A stretch of 64,000 bases of DNA, taken from Streptomyces sp. SID8374. GTDB lineage: Bacteria; Actinomycetota; Actinomycetes; Streptomycetales; Streptomycetaceae. The notes under the pieces are model-generated. The model saw nothing but the letters and a program-made list of their open reading frames with translations, made no database searches and was not told the origin of the DNA. The position numbers and the translations under genes were made by a program. This document shows, piece by piece, positions 43,826 through 53,030 of the stretch. Positions within the stretch are counted from its first letter, which is position 1. Each line of letters opens with the position of its first letter. The stretch lies in contig NZ_WWGH01000001.1 of the NCBI RefSeq assembly GCF_009865135.1, positions 2,542,001-2,606,000 on the forward strand, read 5' to 3'.

Positions 43826-44989
43826 CTACGACCGCCCGTCCGGCCACAGCCGGGGCCGCCGCTTGGCGGCGACGTCCTCCACCCAGCCCACGCAGAGGAT
43901 CACCAGTCCGATCAGCGGCCAGACGAGCAGGGTCATCAGCAGGGTGTACGTCGCCTCCACCGTCGATCCCAGGTGCGCGTCCACGTACGGGATCTTCCAC
44001 AGGAGGTCTATCAGCGGGACCGTTGCCAGTATCACCAGGTTGTGCCAGAGGTAGATCGTCACGGCCCGGTTGTTGGCGAGCGTGACCAGGCGGTCGAAGC
44101 GGGCCAGCCTGCCGGGCAGCTCCTGCCAGGAGGGGGCGTACTGGAGCAGGATCACGCAGAAGCCGAGCGACCAGGCCGCCTGGGCGAGCGGGATGTCATT
44201 GAGGTCCCAGCCGTCCGCGGTGAGGTGTCCCGAGGCCCACCAGAGCCCGAACCCCATGACGATCGAGGCGAGCGAGATGGTGAGGTAGCGCGGCACGTCC
44301 TTGAACAGGCCGTCGTGGTGGGCGAAGCCGAGGATCCAGCAGGAGCCGAACACCGCGAAGTCGCCCAGCGCGTTGCCGGTCTCGCCGGGGATCGTCACCA
44401 GGCCGGTGCCGATCACGGCGGTCAGGCCGAGCGGGGCGAGCAGGGTCGCCCAGGGCAGCTTGCGGAACGCCCGCAGCAGCAGGGGCGAGGCGAGGACGAA
44501 CCAGAGGTAGGCCCGGATGTACCAGAGGGGGCCCGCCGCCTGGATCGCCCAGGTGTCCTCCAGCAGACCGGCCGGGTCACCGCTGGACCAGGGGTAGGGG
44601 GGCGCGCCGACCGGGAAGACGTACCAGGCCAGCTTGACGAACCACCACAGCCCCTCCTCCTTCACCGGCTGCCAGCTCAGCGCGAACATCATCGGTACGG
44701 CGACGAGCGAGAACGCCCACATGGGCGGCAGCAGGCGGCGGATACGGCCCCGGATGACGCCGAGGGCGGGGCGGGCCAGCGAACGGGCCATCAGCGAACC
44801 GGCCAGGGCGAACATCACGCCCATGGAGGGGAAGAGGATGGTCAGCCAGGCCCAGCCGAAGATGTGGTAGATCACCACGCGGACCAGGGCGACGGCCCGG
44901 AGCAGGTCGAGATAGCGGTCCCGGCCGGGCTTCCTCGCGGCGGCGGGGGCCTCCACGGGGATACCGGCGGGCACGGTGGCGGCGCTCAT
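43826..44989 (-). CDS. Acyltransferase-3-family membrane protein (matAB-type locus)
   Basis: The 387-residue protein has about ten helices. The first segment RYLDLLRAVALVRVVIYHIF carries the family's conserved Arg and His. Acyltransferase-3 proteins transfer acetyl or other acyl groups to surface sugars. It overlaps the deacetylase/glycosyltransferase gene by ATGA. From memory this pair corresponds to the S. coelicolor matAB locus, which makes the poly-beta-1,6-GlcNAc-like polymer responsible for pellet aggregation. I do not assign the letters A or B. Confidence 0.9.
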   Translation of the reverse strand: MSAATVPAGIPVEAPAAARKPGRDRYLDLLRAVALVRVVIYHIFGWAWLTILFPSMGVMFALAGSLMARSLARPALGVIRGRIRRLLPPMWAFSLVAVPMMFALSWQPVKEEGLWWFVKLAWYVFPVGAPPYPWSSGDPAGLLEDTWAIQAAGPLWYIRAYLWFVLASPLLLRAFRKLPWATLLAPLGLTAVIGTGLVTIPGETGNALGDFAVFGSCWILGFAHHDGLFKDVPRYLTISLASIVMGFGLWWASGHLTADGWDLNDIPLAQAAWSLGFCVILLQYAPSWQELPGRLARFDRLVTLANNRAVTIYLWHNLVILATVPLIDLLWKIPYVDAHLGSTVEATYTLLMTLLVWPLIGLVILCVGWVEDVAAKRRPRLWPDGRS

Positions 44990-47253
44990 CCGACGGGCCT
45001 CCTCTCGGGTGCGGCCTCGGCCCCGCGGCGCTGCGCGGAGACCCCGCCGGGGGCCTCGACGACGCCCGTACGCCGCAGCTTCTGCCAGCGCAGCCGGCCG
45101 CCGGTGAGGGCGGTGATCCAGGACTGGAGCAGCACGACGTACATGAGCTGGCGGTAGAGGATCTGCTGGAGCGGGAGCGAGATCAGGTGGACCATCCGCT
45201 CCTTGTCCAGCCGGAACGCGTACGCCGCACAGATGGCCTGCACGACCAGGACGCCGAACCACGCGGCGACCGTCTTGCCGGTCGGGCCGAAGACCAGCCC
45301 GTACAGCAGGAAGACGTCGATCAGGGGCGCCAGCAGCGGGGCGACGACCATGAAGAGGGAGACGAACGGCAGCCCGACCCGGCCGAAGCGGCCCGAGGGC
45401 CCGCGTTCGACGACCGCGCGGCGGTGCTTCCAGATGGCCTGCATGGTGCCGTAACTCCACCGGTAGCGCTGCGACCAGAGCTGCTGCACGGACTCCGGCG
45501 CCTCGGTCCAGGCGCGGGCGTTCTCCGCGTAGACCACGCGCCAGCCGTCCCGGTGCAGGGCCATGGTGACGTCGGTGTCCTCGGCGAGGGTGTCCTCGCT
45601 CATCCCGCCGACCCGCTCCAGGGCGTCGCGGCGGAAGGCCCCGACGGCGCCGGGGATGGTGGGCATGCAGCCGAGAAGGTCGTACATCCGGCGGTCCAGG
45701 TTGAAGCCCATCACGTACTCGATGTGCTGCCAGGCGCCGATCAGCGAGTCGCGGTTGCCGACCTTGGCGTTGCCCGCGACGGCCCCGACCCGGGGGTCGC
45801 CGAAGGGCTGGACCAGCTCGCGGACGGTGGCCGGTTCGAAGACGGTGTCGCCGTCCATCATCACGACGATGTCGTAACGGGCGTGCCGGATGCCGTTGTT
45901 GAGGGCGGCCGGCTTGCCCGCGTTCCGCTGGCGCACCACCCGTACGCCGGGCAGCCGCATCGCCTCGACGAGGTCGGCGGTGCCGTCGGTGGACCCGTCG
46001 TCGATGACGATGATCTCGATGGGGTGCTCGCTGACGGCCAGCGAACGCACGGTCGCCTCGATGCACTCGCGTTCGTTGTACGCGGGCACCAGGACGGAGA
46101 CCGGGCGGGTGAAGGGCTCCCCCCAGCTGAAGTCCTTGCGGCGGACCTTGCGGGCGTGCAGGAAGGAGAGCAGCAGCATCAGCCCGAAGCGGGCCAGGAC
46201 CAGCACGCCGATGGCGGCGAGGCCGACGACCAGCACGCTGGTGATCCGCTCCGAGACGCTGACGGCGGAGACGAACGCCTTGCCCTTCCAGAGCGCGAAG
46301 CCGGTGACCGGGGTGTGCGCGCTGGGGGCGTCGAGGGCGGTGGTGAGCCGGGTGAAGGTGTAGCCCTTCTCCTGGAGGTCCGGCAGCAGGGTGTCGAGTG
46401 CGGCCACGGTCTGCGAGCGGTCGCCGCCGGAGTCGTGCATCAGGACGATGGCGCCCTTGCCGTCCTTCGGGGTGGCGCGCTCCACGATGGCGGCGACGCC
46501 GGGGCGCTTCCAGTCCTCGCTGTCGGTGTTGTTGACGACGGTGAGGTAGCCGCGGCTGCCGATGTACCTGGTGACCGGCCACGACTTGTTGTCCATGGCG
46601 TCGGAGAACGAGGAGTACGGCGGCCGGAACAGCGAGGTGCGCACCCCGGCCGCGCCCGCCAGGGCCAGCTGGTTCTGGGAGAGCTCGCGGTCGATGCGGC
46701 TGGTGGACTGGTAGGAGAGGTCCGGGTGGTTGAAGGTGTGCAGGCCGATCTCGTGGCCGTCCTCCACCATCCGCCGGACCAGGTCGGGGTGGCGGGCGGC
46801 CATGGTGCCGGTGACGAAGAAGACGCCGTGGGCGTCGTACTCCTTCAGCTTGTCCAGCACCCTCGGCGTCCAGACCGGGTCGGGTCCGTCGTCGAAGGTG
46901 AGGACGACCCGGTGGTCCGGGATGGACAGGGTCTTCACCTGGGCGGAGCGGGCGTCGATGACGGGCCCGCCGTCGAGGACCTCGTCCGGCACCTGGCTGG
47001 TGGGCGCGGGCGGGCGGACCCGGTGGTCGGCGAGGATCTCGCTGTGCACATAGCCGCGCAGCATCAGCATGGCGAGCAGGGCGACCAGCAGCATGAAGGG
47101 CAGGAGGTAGCGCATGGGGAGCTTGCGCCGGGGCCGCTTGCGCGCGTTCCGCCTCCGGGCGGTGCGCGGCCTCATGGGCGCTCCGGCTCCGGTGTGCCTG
47201 TCCGCGGTCCGCTGCGACCGGTCGTGCCTGCCCCGCGGGGCGGGGTGTGTCAT
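44986..47253 (-). CDS. Bifunctional polysaccharide deacetylase / family-2 glycosyltransferase (matAB-type)
   Basis: The 755-residue protein has a basic cytoplasmic start and a transmembrane helix (YLLPFMLLVALLAMLMLRGY). An outside NodB deacetylase domain follows (about 110-310; VVLTFDDGPDP, GLHTFNHPDLSYQST, RPPYSSFSDA). After another membrane segment comes a GT2 domain (about 385-640; VLVPAYNERE, VIDDGSTDGT, MMDGDTVFEP, QRYRWSYG = Q-x-x-R-W), then C-terminal helices. One chain can thus polymerise and deacetylate, as PgaC and PgaB do. Its ATG directly follows the stop of the upstream gene. Confidence 0.95.
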   Translation of the reverse strand: MTHPAPRGRHDRSQRTADRHTGAGAPMRPRTARRRNARKRPRRKLPMRYLLPFMLLVALLAMLMLRGYVHSEILADHRVRPPAPTSQVPDEVLDGGPVIDARSAQVKTLSIPDHRVVLTFDDGPDPVWTPRVLDKLKEYDAHGVFFVTGTMAARHPDLVRRMVEDGHEIGLHTFNHPDLSYQSTSRIDRELSQNQLALAGAAGVRTSLFRPPYSSFSDAMDNKSWPVTRYIGSRGYLTVVNNTDSEDWKRPGVAAIVERATPKDGKGAIVLMHDSGGDRSQTVAALDTLLPDLQEKGYTFTRLTTALDAPSAHTPVTGFALWKGKAFVSAVSVSERITSVLVVGLAAIGVLVLARFGLMLLLSFLHARKVRRKDFSWGEPFTRPVSVLVPAYNERECIEATVRSLAVSEHPIEIIVIDDGSTDGTADLVEAMRLPGVRVVRQRNAGKPAALNNGIRHARYDIVVMMDGDTVFEPATVRELVQPFGDPRVGAVAGNAKVGNRDSLIGAWQHIEYVMGFNLDRRMYDLLGCMPTIPGAVGAFRRDALERVGGMSEDTLAEDTDVTMALHRDGWRVVYAENARAWTEAPESVQQLWSQRYRWSYGTMQAIWKHRRAVVERGPSGRFGRVGLPFVSLFMVVAPLLAPLIDVFLLYGLVFGPTGKTVAAWFGVLVVQAICAAYAFRLDKERMVHLISLPLQQILYRQLMYVVLLQSWITALTGGRLRWQKLRRTGVVEAPGGVSAQRRGAEAAPERRPVG

Positions 47254-47928
47254 CTAGAAGGCGCTCTCTTCTTGCACCGGGGGTTCCGGGGACTCGGCGG
47301 GAGCGCTCGTGGTGGCGGTGGGCTCCGGCTCGGGTGACGGCGGCGGGGTGGGGACGGTCGGCTTGGCGGACGGGGTGGTGGGCGCCGGTTTCATGGCACC
47401 GCCGCCGCCGGTGGAGCCCGGGGGCTGTACGGAGGCGGAGGCGGACGGGGTGCCGGCGCCGGTTCCGGCGGGGACGGTGACGGAGGTGGCCGAGGGGGCG
47501 GCGGAGCCGGAGGCGTCCGGTTCCGGGGTCCCGGCCGGGCCGGTCGCCCCGGGGGCGGGGGCCGGCTCGTCGGCGGCGGGGTCGGCGGACTCGCTCGGCC
47601 CGGGGCGCACCTCGGCCTCCTCGGCCTTCGCCTCCTCCTTGGGACCGGAGAGCGGCAGCCAGGGGGCGGTGGAGTTGCCGCCGAGGACGGCGAAGACCAG
47701 CGTCACGGCGTACGCGGCACAGAGCGAGGCGACCACCCAGCCGAGCCGGCGGTAGGTCTTGCTGCGGCGGCCGCTCTCGTCGACGAAGACCGGTCCGTCG
47801 GATCCGCCCGGCGGTACGGGCTCGCCGGGCAGCTCGGCGAGCTGCCGTCCGAGGCCGTCCAGCTGGACCGTGACGTCGTTGGGTTCATGCGTGTGCCCGC
47901 TTCGAGCACCTTCGCGCCAATTTTCCAC
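47254..47928 (-). CDS. Single-pass membrane protein with Pro/Ser/Thr-rich outside region, first gene of mat-like operon
   Basis: The 224-residue protein has about 75 cytoplasmic residues, one helix (GWVVASLCAAYAVTLVFAVL) and a 130-residue low-complexity outside part rich in Pro, Ala, Thr and Glu. It is likely to be extended through the cell wall. The stop codon abuts the next gene's ATG (TAG-ATG), so the three genes are coupled. The GTG at 47928 is the best available start. No family is recognised; a scaffold for polymer export is an inference. Confidence 0.75.
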   Translation of the reverse strand: MENWREGARSGHTHEPNDVTVQLDGLGRQLAELPGEPVPPGGSDGPVFVDESGRRSKTYRRLGWVVASLCAAYAVTLVFAVLGGNSTAPWLPLSGPKEEAKAEEAEVRPGPSESADPAADEPAPAPGATGPAGTPEPDASGSAAPSATSVTVPAGTGAGTPSASASVQPPGSTGGGGAMKPAPTTPSAKPTVPTPPPSPEPEPTATTSAPAESPEPPVQEESAF

Positions 47929-47980
47929 AGGTGTAGCCCATCCCCCACTCAACGGACAGGCGCCAAAATTGACCGGTTCT

Positions 47981-48009
47981 TTACTGTTGGGCGGGCCCCA
48001 CCCCGTCAA
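47981..48009 (-). promoter_or_regulatory. Candidate vegetative promoter of the mat-like operon
   Basis: On the minus strand TTGACG (48009-48004) and CAGTAA (47986-47981) are separated by 17 bp, with the GTG start of the first gene about 50 bp further. The -10 matches poorly but the spacing and -35 are good. The surrounding 150 bp are clearly less GC-rich than coding DNA. Confidence 0.45.
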
Positions 48010-48087
48010 CCAGAACTGGCATTCATGCACCCGGAGGACGAATGTAGCGCACGACATTGACGCCCAAGTCCCCTTGAACGGAGTTGA

Positions 48088-49059
48088 TCAGGAACGGTTG
48101 CGCATCAGTGACAGATCGCCCTCCGGCAACCAGGCCCCGGGCGGGGGTACCAGCCAGCCGTTCTCCCTACCCAACTGGGCAGTAGCACTACGCAGAGCGT
48201 CTACTCCGGGGTGCCGCAGGCCCCTGCGCCAGACCATCATCAACGGCGAAAGCGGAACCGGTTCGACCAGCGGCCGCAGCACGGATCCCGGCAGCGGCGG
48301 AAAGCCCGTCACCGCCAGTACCGGGTGTCCCGCCTTGGCGATGACCCGCTGAAATTCGGCCACTCCCACGGCGAGCGGAACGGGCGGGGCCATTTCGACG
48401 TCCCACGCGGCGAACAGCAGCGCCGCGAGCTCCGTCCACTCCCGCGTCCGCTCGTTGCCCGCCCCCGCGTAGACGGTGGTACCGGACAGCTCGGACAGCG
48501 GGATGGCCGCACGCCCTGCGAGGGGGTGAGCGGCCGGCAGCATCAGCGCCATCGGCTCGTACCGCACCGGCTGTACGCAGAGCCCGGCGCGCACCCCGGG
48601 GGCGAGCCCTCCGGCCCGGCCGAAGGAGACGTCCAGCCGCCCGGCCAGGATCTCGGAGGCGGCCCAGGTCAGCCCGGACTCGAACCGCGCCATCAGCTCG
48701 CACTCGGGGGCCAGCTCCCGGGCCCGCTCCAGCACCCGGGCCGCGGTCGTGCCGTCACTGTTCAGGTCGACCAGCAGCGGCCGGGCGGGCCCGCCGCTGA
48801 AGGCCCCGGCCAGTTCGGCGTGCGCGTCGAGTACGCGGCGCGCGTACGGGAGCAGACGCTCGCCGTCCGGGGTGAGGGAGACCTGCCGGGTGGTGCGGAC
48901 GAACAGCTCCGCGCCGAGCTCGCGCTCCAGCCGCCGGATGTCCCGGCTCAGCGCCTGCTGGGCGACGAAGAGGCGGGCGGCGGCCCGGGTGAAGTGCAGC
49001 TCCTCGGCGACGGCGAGGAAGGCGCGCAGGAGCCGGGGGTCGGTGTCGGGGGTGGGCAC
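48088..49059 (-). CDS. LysR-family transcriptional regulator
   Basis: The 323-residue protein has an N-terminal winged helix (about 5-65; FLAVAEELHFTRAAARLFVA, ALSRDIRRLERELGAELFVR). A periplasmic-binding-like effector domain follows (about 90-290). The GTG at 49059 begins MPTPDTDPRLLRAF. It faces the divergent MFS gene across a 303-bp region with a tandem repeat, suggesting it controls that exporter. The mat-like operon lies downstream on the same strand. Confidence 0.92.
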   Translation of the reverse strand: MPTPDTDPRLLRAFLAVAEELHFTRAAARLFVAQQALSRDIRRLERELGAELFVRTTRQVSLTPDGERLLPYARRVLDAHAELAGAFSGGPARPLLVDLNSDGTTAARVLERARELAPECELMARFESGLTWAASEILAGRLDVSFGRAGGLAPGVRAGLCVQPVRYEPMALMLPAAHPLAGRAAIPLSELSGTTVYAGAGNERTREWTELAALLFAAWDVEMAPPVPLAVGVAEFQRVIAKAGHPVLAVTGFPPLPGSVLRPLVEPVPLSPLMMVWRRGLRHPGVDALRSATAQLGRENGWLVPPPGAWLPEGDLSLMRNRS

Positions 49060-49120
49060 GCGGCGAATCTACAAGGCCGCGGGGGCGCGACGGGGCGGGG
49101 GCGGGGGAGGTCTGCGGGGC

Positions 49121-49213
49121 GGCCGGGCCGTAGGCCCCAGGGCTGCGGCGCGGCCGGGCCGTAGGCCCCAGGGCTGCGGCGCGGCCGGGCCGTAGGCCCC
49201 AGGGCTGCGGCGC
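49121..49213. repeat. Three perfect copies of a 31-bp tandem repeat
   Basis: Copies at 49121-49151, 49152-49182 and 49183-49213 begin GGCCGGGCCGTAGGCCCCAG. A degenerate partial copy follows to about 49227. Each unit contains GGGCC-GTA-GGCCC, able to form a hairpin. The array fills the LysR/MFS divergent region, so copy number could affect promoter spacing. Confidence 0.85.
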
Positions 49214-49362
49214 GGCAGGGCTGCGGCGGGGGGTCTGCGAGGCAGCGGGTCCACGAGGCGGCCGGGCTGCGGCGCGGCGGTCTGCGATTCACAACGGCGG
49301 TGCGTGAACGGGCGGGGAGAAAGTGTTGGACCGGGGCGGCGGGGCGCGGGGAGGGTGGCCCC

Positions 49363-50700
49363 ATGCCGAAACCCGCCGCCGCCCGGCCCGTACCCGCTGC
49401 CCGTACGCCTCCCCCTTCCACCGCGCTCCTCACGGTCGCCGCAGGCCAGTTGGTGGCGGCCCCGCGCGCGGGACGGCAGCACATACGGCGGCCCGCGCCC
49501 ACCAACCCCTACCTCCGCCTCCTCGCCACCCCCGGCGCCCGGGCCTTCACCGCGGGCAACCTGATCGCCCGGCTCCCCATGGGGATGCTCAGCGTCAGCG
49601 CGGTCATCATGATCGCCGGGTCCCGGGGCTCGTACGCCCTCGCCGGGGCCGTCACCGCGACCGGGCTCGCCGCGACGGCCCTCGTCGCGCCCTTCACCGC
49701 CCGGCTGGTGGACCGCCACGGGCAGGCCCGGATCGCCGTGCCCGCGACCGCCCTCGCCGTGCTCGGCTCCCTCACGCTGGTGCTCTGCGTGCACCACGGC
49801 GCCCCGGCCTGGACGCTCTTCGTCGCGTACGCCGCCACCGCGACCACCCCCAACACCGGCGGGATGTCCCGGGCCCGCTGGGCGCATCTGCACCGGGGCG
49901 ACCCGGCGGCCCTGCACACCGCGAACTCCTTCGAGCAGGCGGCGGACGAGCTCTGCTTCATGCTGGGCCCGGTCCTCGCGGCGACGCTCTGCGGGGCGCT
50001 GTTCCTGGAGGCGGGCACGCTGGTGGGGGCGTTCCTGCTGCTGACGGGCGTCCTGATCTTCACCGCCCAGCGCGCGACGGAACCGCCGCCCACCCCTCGT
50101 ACACGAACATCCGTCTCCCCGCTCCGCGCACCGGGCATGCCCGCGCTGCTGGCGGTCTTCCTCGCCACGGGGGCGGTGTTCGGCTCGCTGGAGGTCGTCT
50201 CCATCGCCCATGCCGGGGGCGCGATCCTGGCGCTCCAGGCGGCGGGGTCCGGGGCGGCGGGGCTGGTCTACGGCTCGCTGCGGCCCGCCCGGAACGTCCA
50301 CCGCAGGCTGCTGCTCTGCCTGGCCGCCATGACCGCGCTGATGTCGCTGCCACTGCTGGCCGCCACCTCCACGGCCTCCCTGCCCGTCCTCGCGCTCTGC
50401 CTGCTGCTGGCGGGTGCGGCGACCGCGCCCACCATGGTGACGGGCATGACACTGGTTCAACGTGCCACACCGCCGGGCCAGTTGAACGAGGGCATGACGC
50501 TCTCGGTCACCGCTCTGCTGGGCGGGGTCGCGGCCGGGGCGGCGACGGGCGGCTGGCTGGTGGAGCACGCGGGGACGGTCTCCGGCTACGCGGCCCCGAT
50601 GAGCGCGGCGGCCCTCGCCCTGGTGGTCGCGGCCACGGGGACGTATCTGCGGCGGCCGTGCGGAGCCGCGCCCGCCGGACCGCCGTCACCGGCGGTGTGA
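49363..50700 (+). CDS. MFS transporter
   Basis: The 445-residue protein has about 12 helices after a 65-residue Pro/Ala/Arg-rich cytoplasmic start. FTARLVDRHGQARIAVPA is the cytoplasmic loop 2-3 signature. The class resembles sugar- or drug-exporting MFS proteins; the substrate is unknown. The ATG has GGGAGGG eight bases upstream. Likely control is by the divergent LysR protein. It is convergent with the tmRNA gene and shares its terminator. Confidence 0.88.
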   Translation: MPKPAAARPVPAARTPPPSTALLTVAAGQLVAAPRAGRQHIRRPAPTNPYLRLLATPGARAFTAGNLIARLPMGMLSVSAVIMIAGSRGSYALAGAVTATGLAATALVAPFTARLVDRHGQARIAVPATALAVLGSLTLVLCVHHGAPAWTLFVAYAATATTPNTGGMSRARWAHLHRGDPAALHTANSFEQAADELCFMLGPVLAATLCGALFLEAGTLVGAFLLLTGVLIFTAQRATEPPPTPRTRTSVSPLRAPGMPALLAVFLATGAVFGSLEVVSIAHAGGAILALQAAGSGAAGLVYGSLRPARNVHRRLLLCLAAMTALMSLPLLAATSTASLPVLALCLLLAGAATAPTMVTGMTLVQRATPPGQLNEGMTLSVTALLGGVAAGAATGGWLVEHAGTVSGYAAPMSAAALALVVAATGTYLRRPCGAAPAGPPSPAV

Positions 50701-50732
50701 GCGCCGACCGCCGTCCGGTGCCGGACGCGAAA

Positions 50733-50772
50733 AAACCTCTGCCCCGCGAGCGGACTCGCGGGGCAGAGGTTT
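50733..50772. terminator. Terminator of tmRNA and MFS gene
   Basis: A perfect 18-bp stem (50733-50750 with 50755-50772) has a CGGA loop. On the minus strand a T-run follows (TTTTTTCGCG counting the stem end), an efficient intrinsic terminator for ssrA. Confidence 0.85.
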
Positions 50773-50780
50773 ACATGGGG

Positions 50781-51168
50781 TGGTGGAGATGGCGGGAATC
50801 GAACCCGCGTCCAACGGTGCGGAACCAGGGCTTCTCCGAGTGCAGTTCGCTTCGCTTTTCTCGGCCCCGGAGGTCACGCGAACAAGCCTCCGACAGGCTC
50901 AGCCACTGTTTGATTTCCTTCTAGGCCCCGTGGCCGGGCTTAGAAGTTTAGATCCCTAGTTGATGCCAGGATCCGGGTCGGGATCACCCCCGGGCTGACA
51001 CTCCGCAGAGTCTTCGCTCAGCTGCTAATTAGGCAGCGAGGGCGAAGGCGGAGGAATCGCGCTTGGAATTGGCGATTATTGTTTGCGACATATGGTTTAC
51101 GAGATCATTGCCGCTTCCTCGACTCGCTTCCCCTGCTTCGACATCCGCTGTCGAAACCGATCATCCCC
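50781..51168 (-). ncRNA. ssrA: tmRNA
   Basis: This RNA rescues stalled ribosomes with SmpB. The 5' end GGGGATGATCGGTTTCGAC (51168 downward) and the 3' end GGTTCGATTCCCGCCATCTC followed by CACCA (to 50781) give the tRNA-like domain. The acceptor stem is GGGGATG/CATCTCC, and CCA is encoded. The tag reading frame is 51073-51029: resume codon GCC, peptide ANSKRDSSAFALAA, then TAA. A further TAG follows in the adjacent bases. The smpB gene lies 99 bp upstream on the same strand. Confidence 0.97.
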
Positions 51169-51267
51169 ATGTTGATTTTTCAAAACGCACACCTTCGCTG
51201 AGGTGCACGGCCCATCGTACGTGACCAACGCCGGACGATGCCAGCGTATTCCCCCGCAGGGAGCTCC

Positions 51268-51756
51268 TCAGGCGCTGCGCTGCCGTCGGCGGGCCGCCGA
51301 GATCGCGCGGTTCGTCTCCCTCGTGTCCTGCTTCTCGCGGAGCGTCTGGCGCTTGTCGTACTCCTTCTTGCCCTTGGCCAGCGCGATCTCGACCTTGACC
51401 CGGCCGTCCTTGAAGTACAGGGCGAGCGGCACGATCGTGTGGCCGCTCTCCTGGGACTTCGACGCCAGCTTGTCGATCTCGGCCCGGTGGAGGAGCAGCT
51501 TGCGCTTGCGCTTGGCCGCGTGGTTGGTCCAGGTGCCCTGGACGTACTCCGGTACGTGGATGTTGTGCAGCCACGCCTCGTGGTCGTCGATCTGGACGAA
51601 GCCGTCGACCAGGGAGGCCCGGCCCATGCGCAGGGACTTCACCTCGGTGCCCATGAGGACGAGGCCGCACTCGTAGGTGTCGAGGATGGTGTAGTCGTGC
51701 CGCGCCTTCTTGTTCTGCGCGATCATCTTGCGCCCGGTGTCTTTTTCCTTAGCCAT
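51268..51756 (-). CDS. smpB: SsrA-binding protein SmpB
   Basis: The 162-residue protein binds the tRNA-like domain of tmRNA and brings it to stalled ribosomes. Conserved parts are [20 protein letters not shown] (20-39), [14 protein letters not shown], and [20 protein letters not shown], with a basic tail that enters the mRNA channel ([20 protein letters not shown]). It has full family length. It lies between the S41 protease gene and ssrA, a common arrangement. Confidence 0.97.
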   Translation of the reverse strand: MAKEKDTGRKMIAQNKKARHDYTILDTYECGLVLMGTEVKSLRMGRASLVDGFVQIDDHEAWLHNIHVPEYVQGTWTNHAAKRKRKLLLHRAEIDKLASKSQESGHTIVPLALYFKDGRVKVEIALAKGKKEYDKRQTLREKQDTRETNRAISAARRRQRSA

Positions 51757-51774
51757 AGTGCGGTCATTTTCGCA

Positions 51775-52962
51775 CTACGACCCACCCCCGAGGCCACTCA
51801 ATACCGTCTCGGCCCGCTGCTGGGCCCTCTCGCGCACCACCAGGTCGGGTGAGATGCCCCTGCCCTCGACGCTGCGGCCGGCCGGTGTGCGGTAGTGGCC
51901 CACGGTCAGCTCGGCCACCGAACCGCCCGGCAGCTCGCTGGGCATCTGCACCGAGCCCTTGCCGAAGGTGCGCGAGCCGACGGTGACCGCGCGGCCCCGG
52001 TCCTGGAGGGCGCCGGTCAGCAGCTCGGCCGCGCTCATCGTGCCGCCGTCCACCAGGACCACCACGGGCCGCTCGGTGTCGCCGCCCGGGTCGGCGTACA
52101 GGGCCTGCTCCTCGCCGCGCACGTCGTACGTGGCGACCAGGCCGCCGTCCAGGAAGGCGGAGGCGGCGGTGACGGCCTCGGTGACCAGGCCGCCGGAGTT
52201 GGCCCGGAGGTCCAGGAGTATCCCGGCGTCCCGGGGCGCCTCGCGGACCGCGTCCCGTACCTCCTCGCCCGCTCCCTTGGTGAACGCGGTGACCTTGAGG
52301 AGGAGGGCGGCGGAGGGGCCGGTGCCCAGGCGGCTCACGGTGACCGCGTCGGGGGTCAGCCGGGCGCGCTCCAGCGTCCGCGTGGAGGGCTTTCCCTCCC
52401 GTACGAGACCGAGGACGACGCGGGTGCCTTCCCCGGCCCCCGTACCGTCACCGCGCAGTAAGGCGACCACCTCGGGGACGGGGTGCTTGTCGACGCGGCG
52501 GCCGTCGATGGTGCGGAGCAGGTCGCCCTCGCGGATGCCGGCCCGGGCGGCGGGGCCGCCCGGCTGGACCCGGGAGACGGCGACGCCGCCGCCCTCGGTG
52601 CGGCGGGCGGAGAGGCCGACGCCCAGGTACGAGCCGTCCAGGGACTGCTCGAACTCCTCGTACTCCCGCTCGTCGTAGACCGCGCCCCAGCGGTCCCCGC
52701 TGCGGCTGACGACCGCCCCGGCGGCCTCCTTGACCGACTTCCCGTCGGCCTCGGCCTTCGCCGCCGCGTCCTCGATCTCCTCGCGGTCGACCGGGGCCAG
52801 GGTGGAGGCGACGGCACGCGCCGGGAGTTCGGGGAGGGGGTCGGGGTCCTGCGGCAGCGAGCCGGTCGCCGCGCCGGTGGCGAGGACGCACCCGAAGACC
52901 AATGTCAGGGTCACCCCGCGGCAGAGGCCGCGGGGCCGGAAGCGGTGCGAACAACCCGACAT
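51775..52962 (-). CDS. S41-family C-terminal processing peptidase
   Basis: The 395-residue exported protease has a signal-like segment (VTLTLVFGCVLATGAATG). The N-terminal helical region is at about 50-125 and the PDZ domain at about 125-205 (GGPAARAGIREGDLLRTIDG). The S41 core at about 235-380 carries a nucleophilic Ser in GGTMSAAELLTGAL and a Lys in RTFGKGSVQMPS. Such Ctp proteases trim envelope proteins. Its position between ftsX and smpB suggests cotranscription with ftsEX. The ATG at 52962 is used. Confidence 0.93.
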   Translation of the reverse strand: MSGCSHRFRPRGLCRGVTLTLVFGCVLATGAATGSLPQDPDPLPELPARAVASTLAPVDREEIEDAAAKAEADGKSVKEAAGAVVSRSGDRWGAVYDEREYEEFEQSLDGSYLGVGLSARRTEGGGVAVSRVQPGGPAARAGIREGDLLRTIDGRRVDKHPVPEVVALLRGDGTGAGEGTRVVLGLVREGKPSTRTLERARLTPDAVTVSRLGTGPSAALLLKVTAFTKGAGEEVRDAVREAPRDAGILLDLRANSGGLVTEAVTAASAFLDGGLVATYDVRGEEQALYADPGGDTERPVVVLVDGGTMSAAELLTGALQDRGRAVTVGSRTFGKGSVQMPSELPGGSVAELTVGHYRTPAGRSVEGRGISPDLVVRERAQQRAETVLSGLGGGS

Positions 52963-53030
52963 GGCGCCGAGTCTAGGACAAGCCTCCTGGGGCGCACGGG
53001 CAGTTGCCCGCGCGCCCCAGGAGGCATAAG

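Noticed and set aside
49121..49213. CRISPR or IS terminal repeats
   Set aside because: There are no spacers between copies and no transposase nearby; it is a simple tandem repeat.
50507..50877. Short minus-strand frames next to the tmRNA 3' end
   Set aside because: They overlap the conserved tRNA-like domain of ssrA and the MFS C-terminus, and have no ribosome sites.
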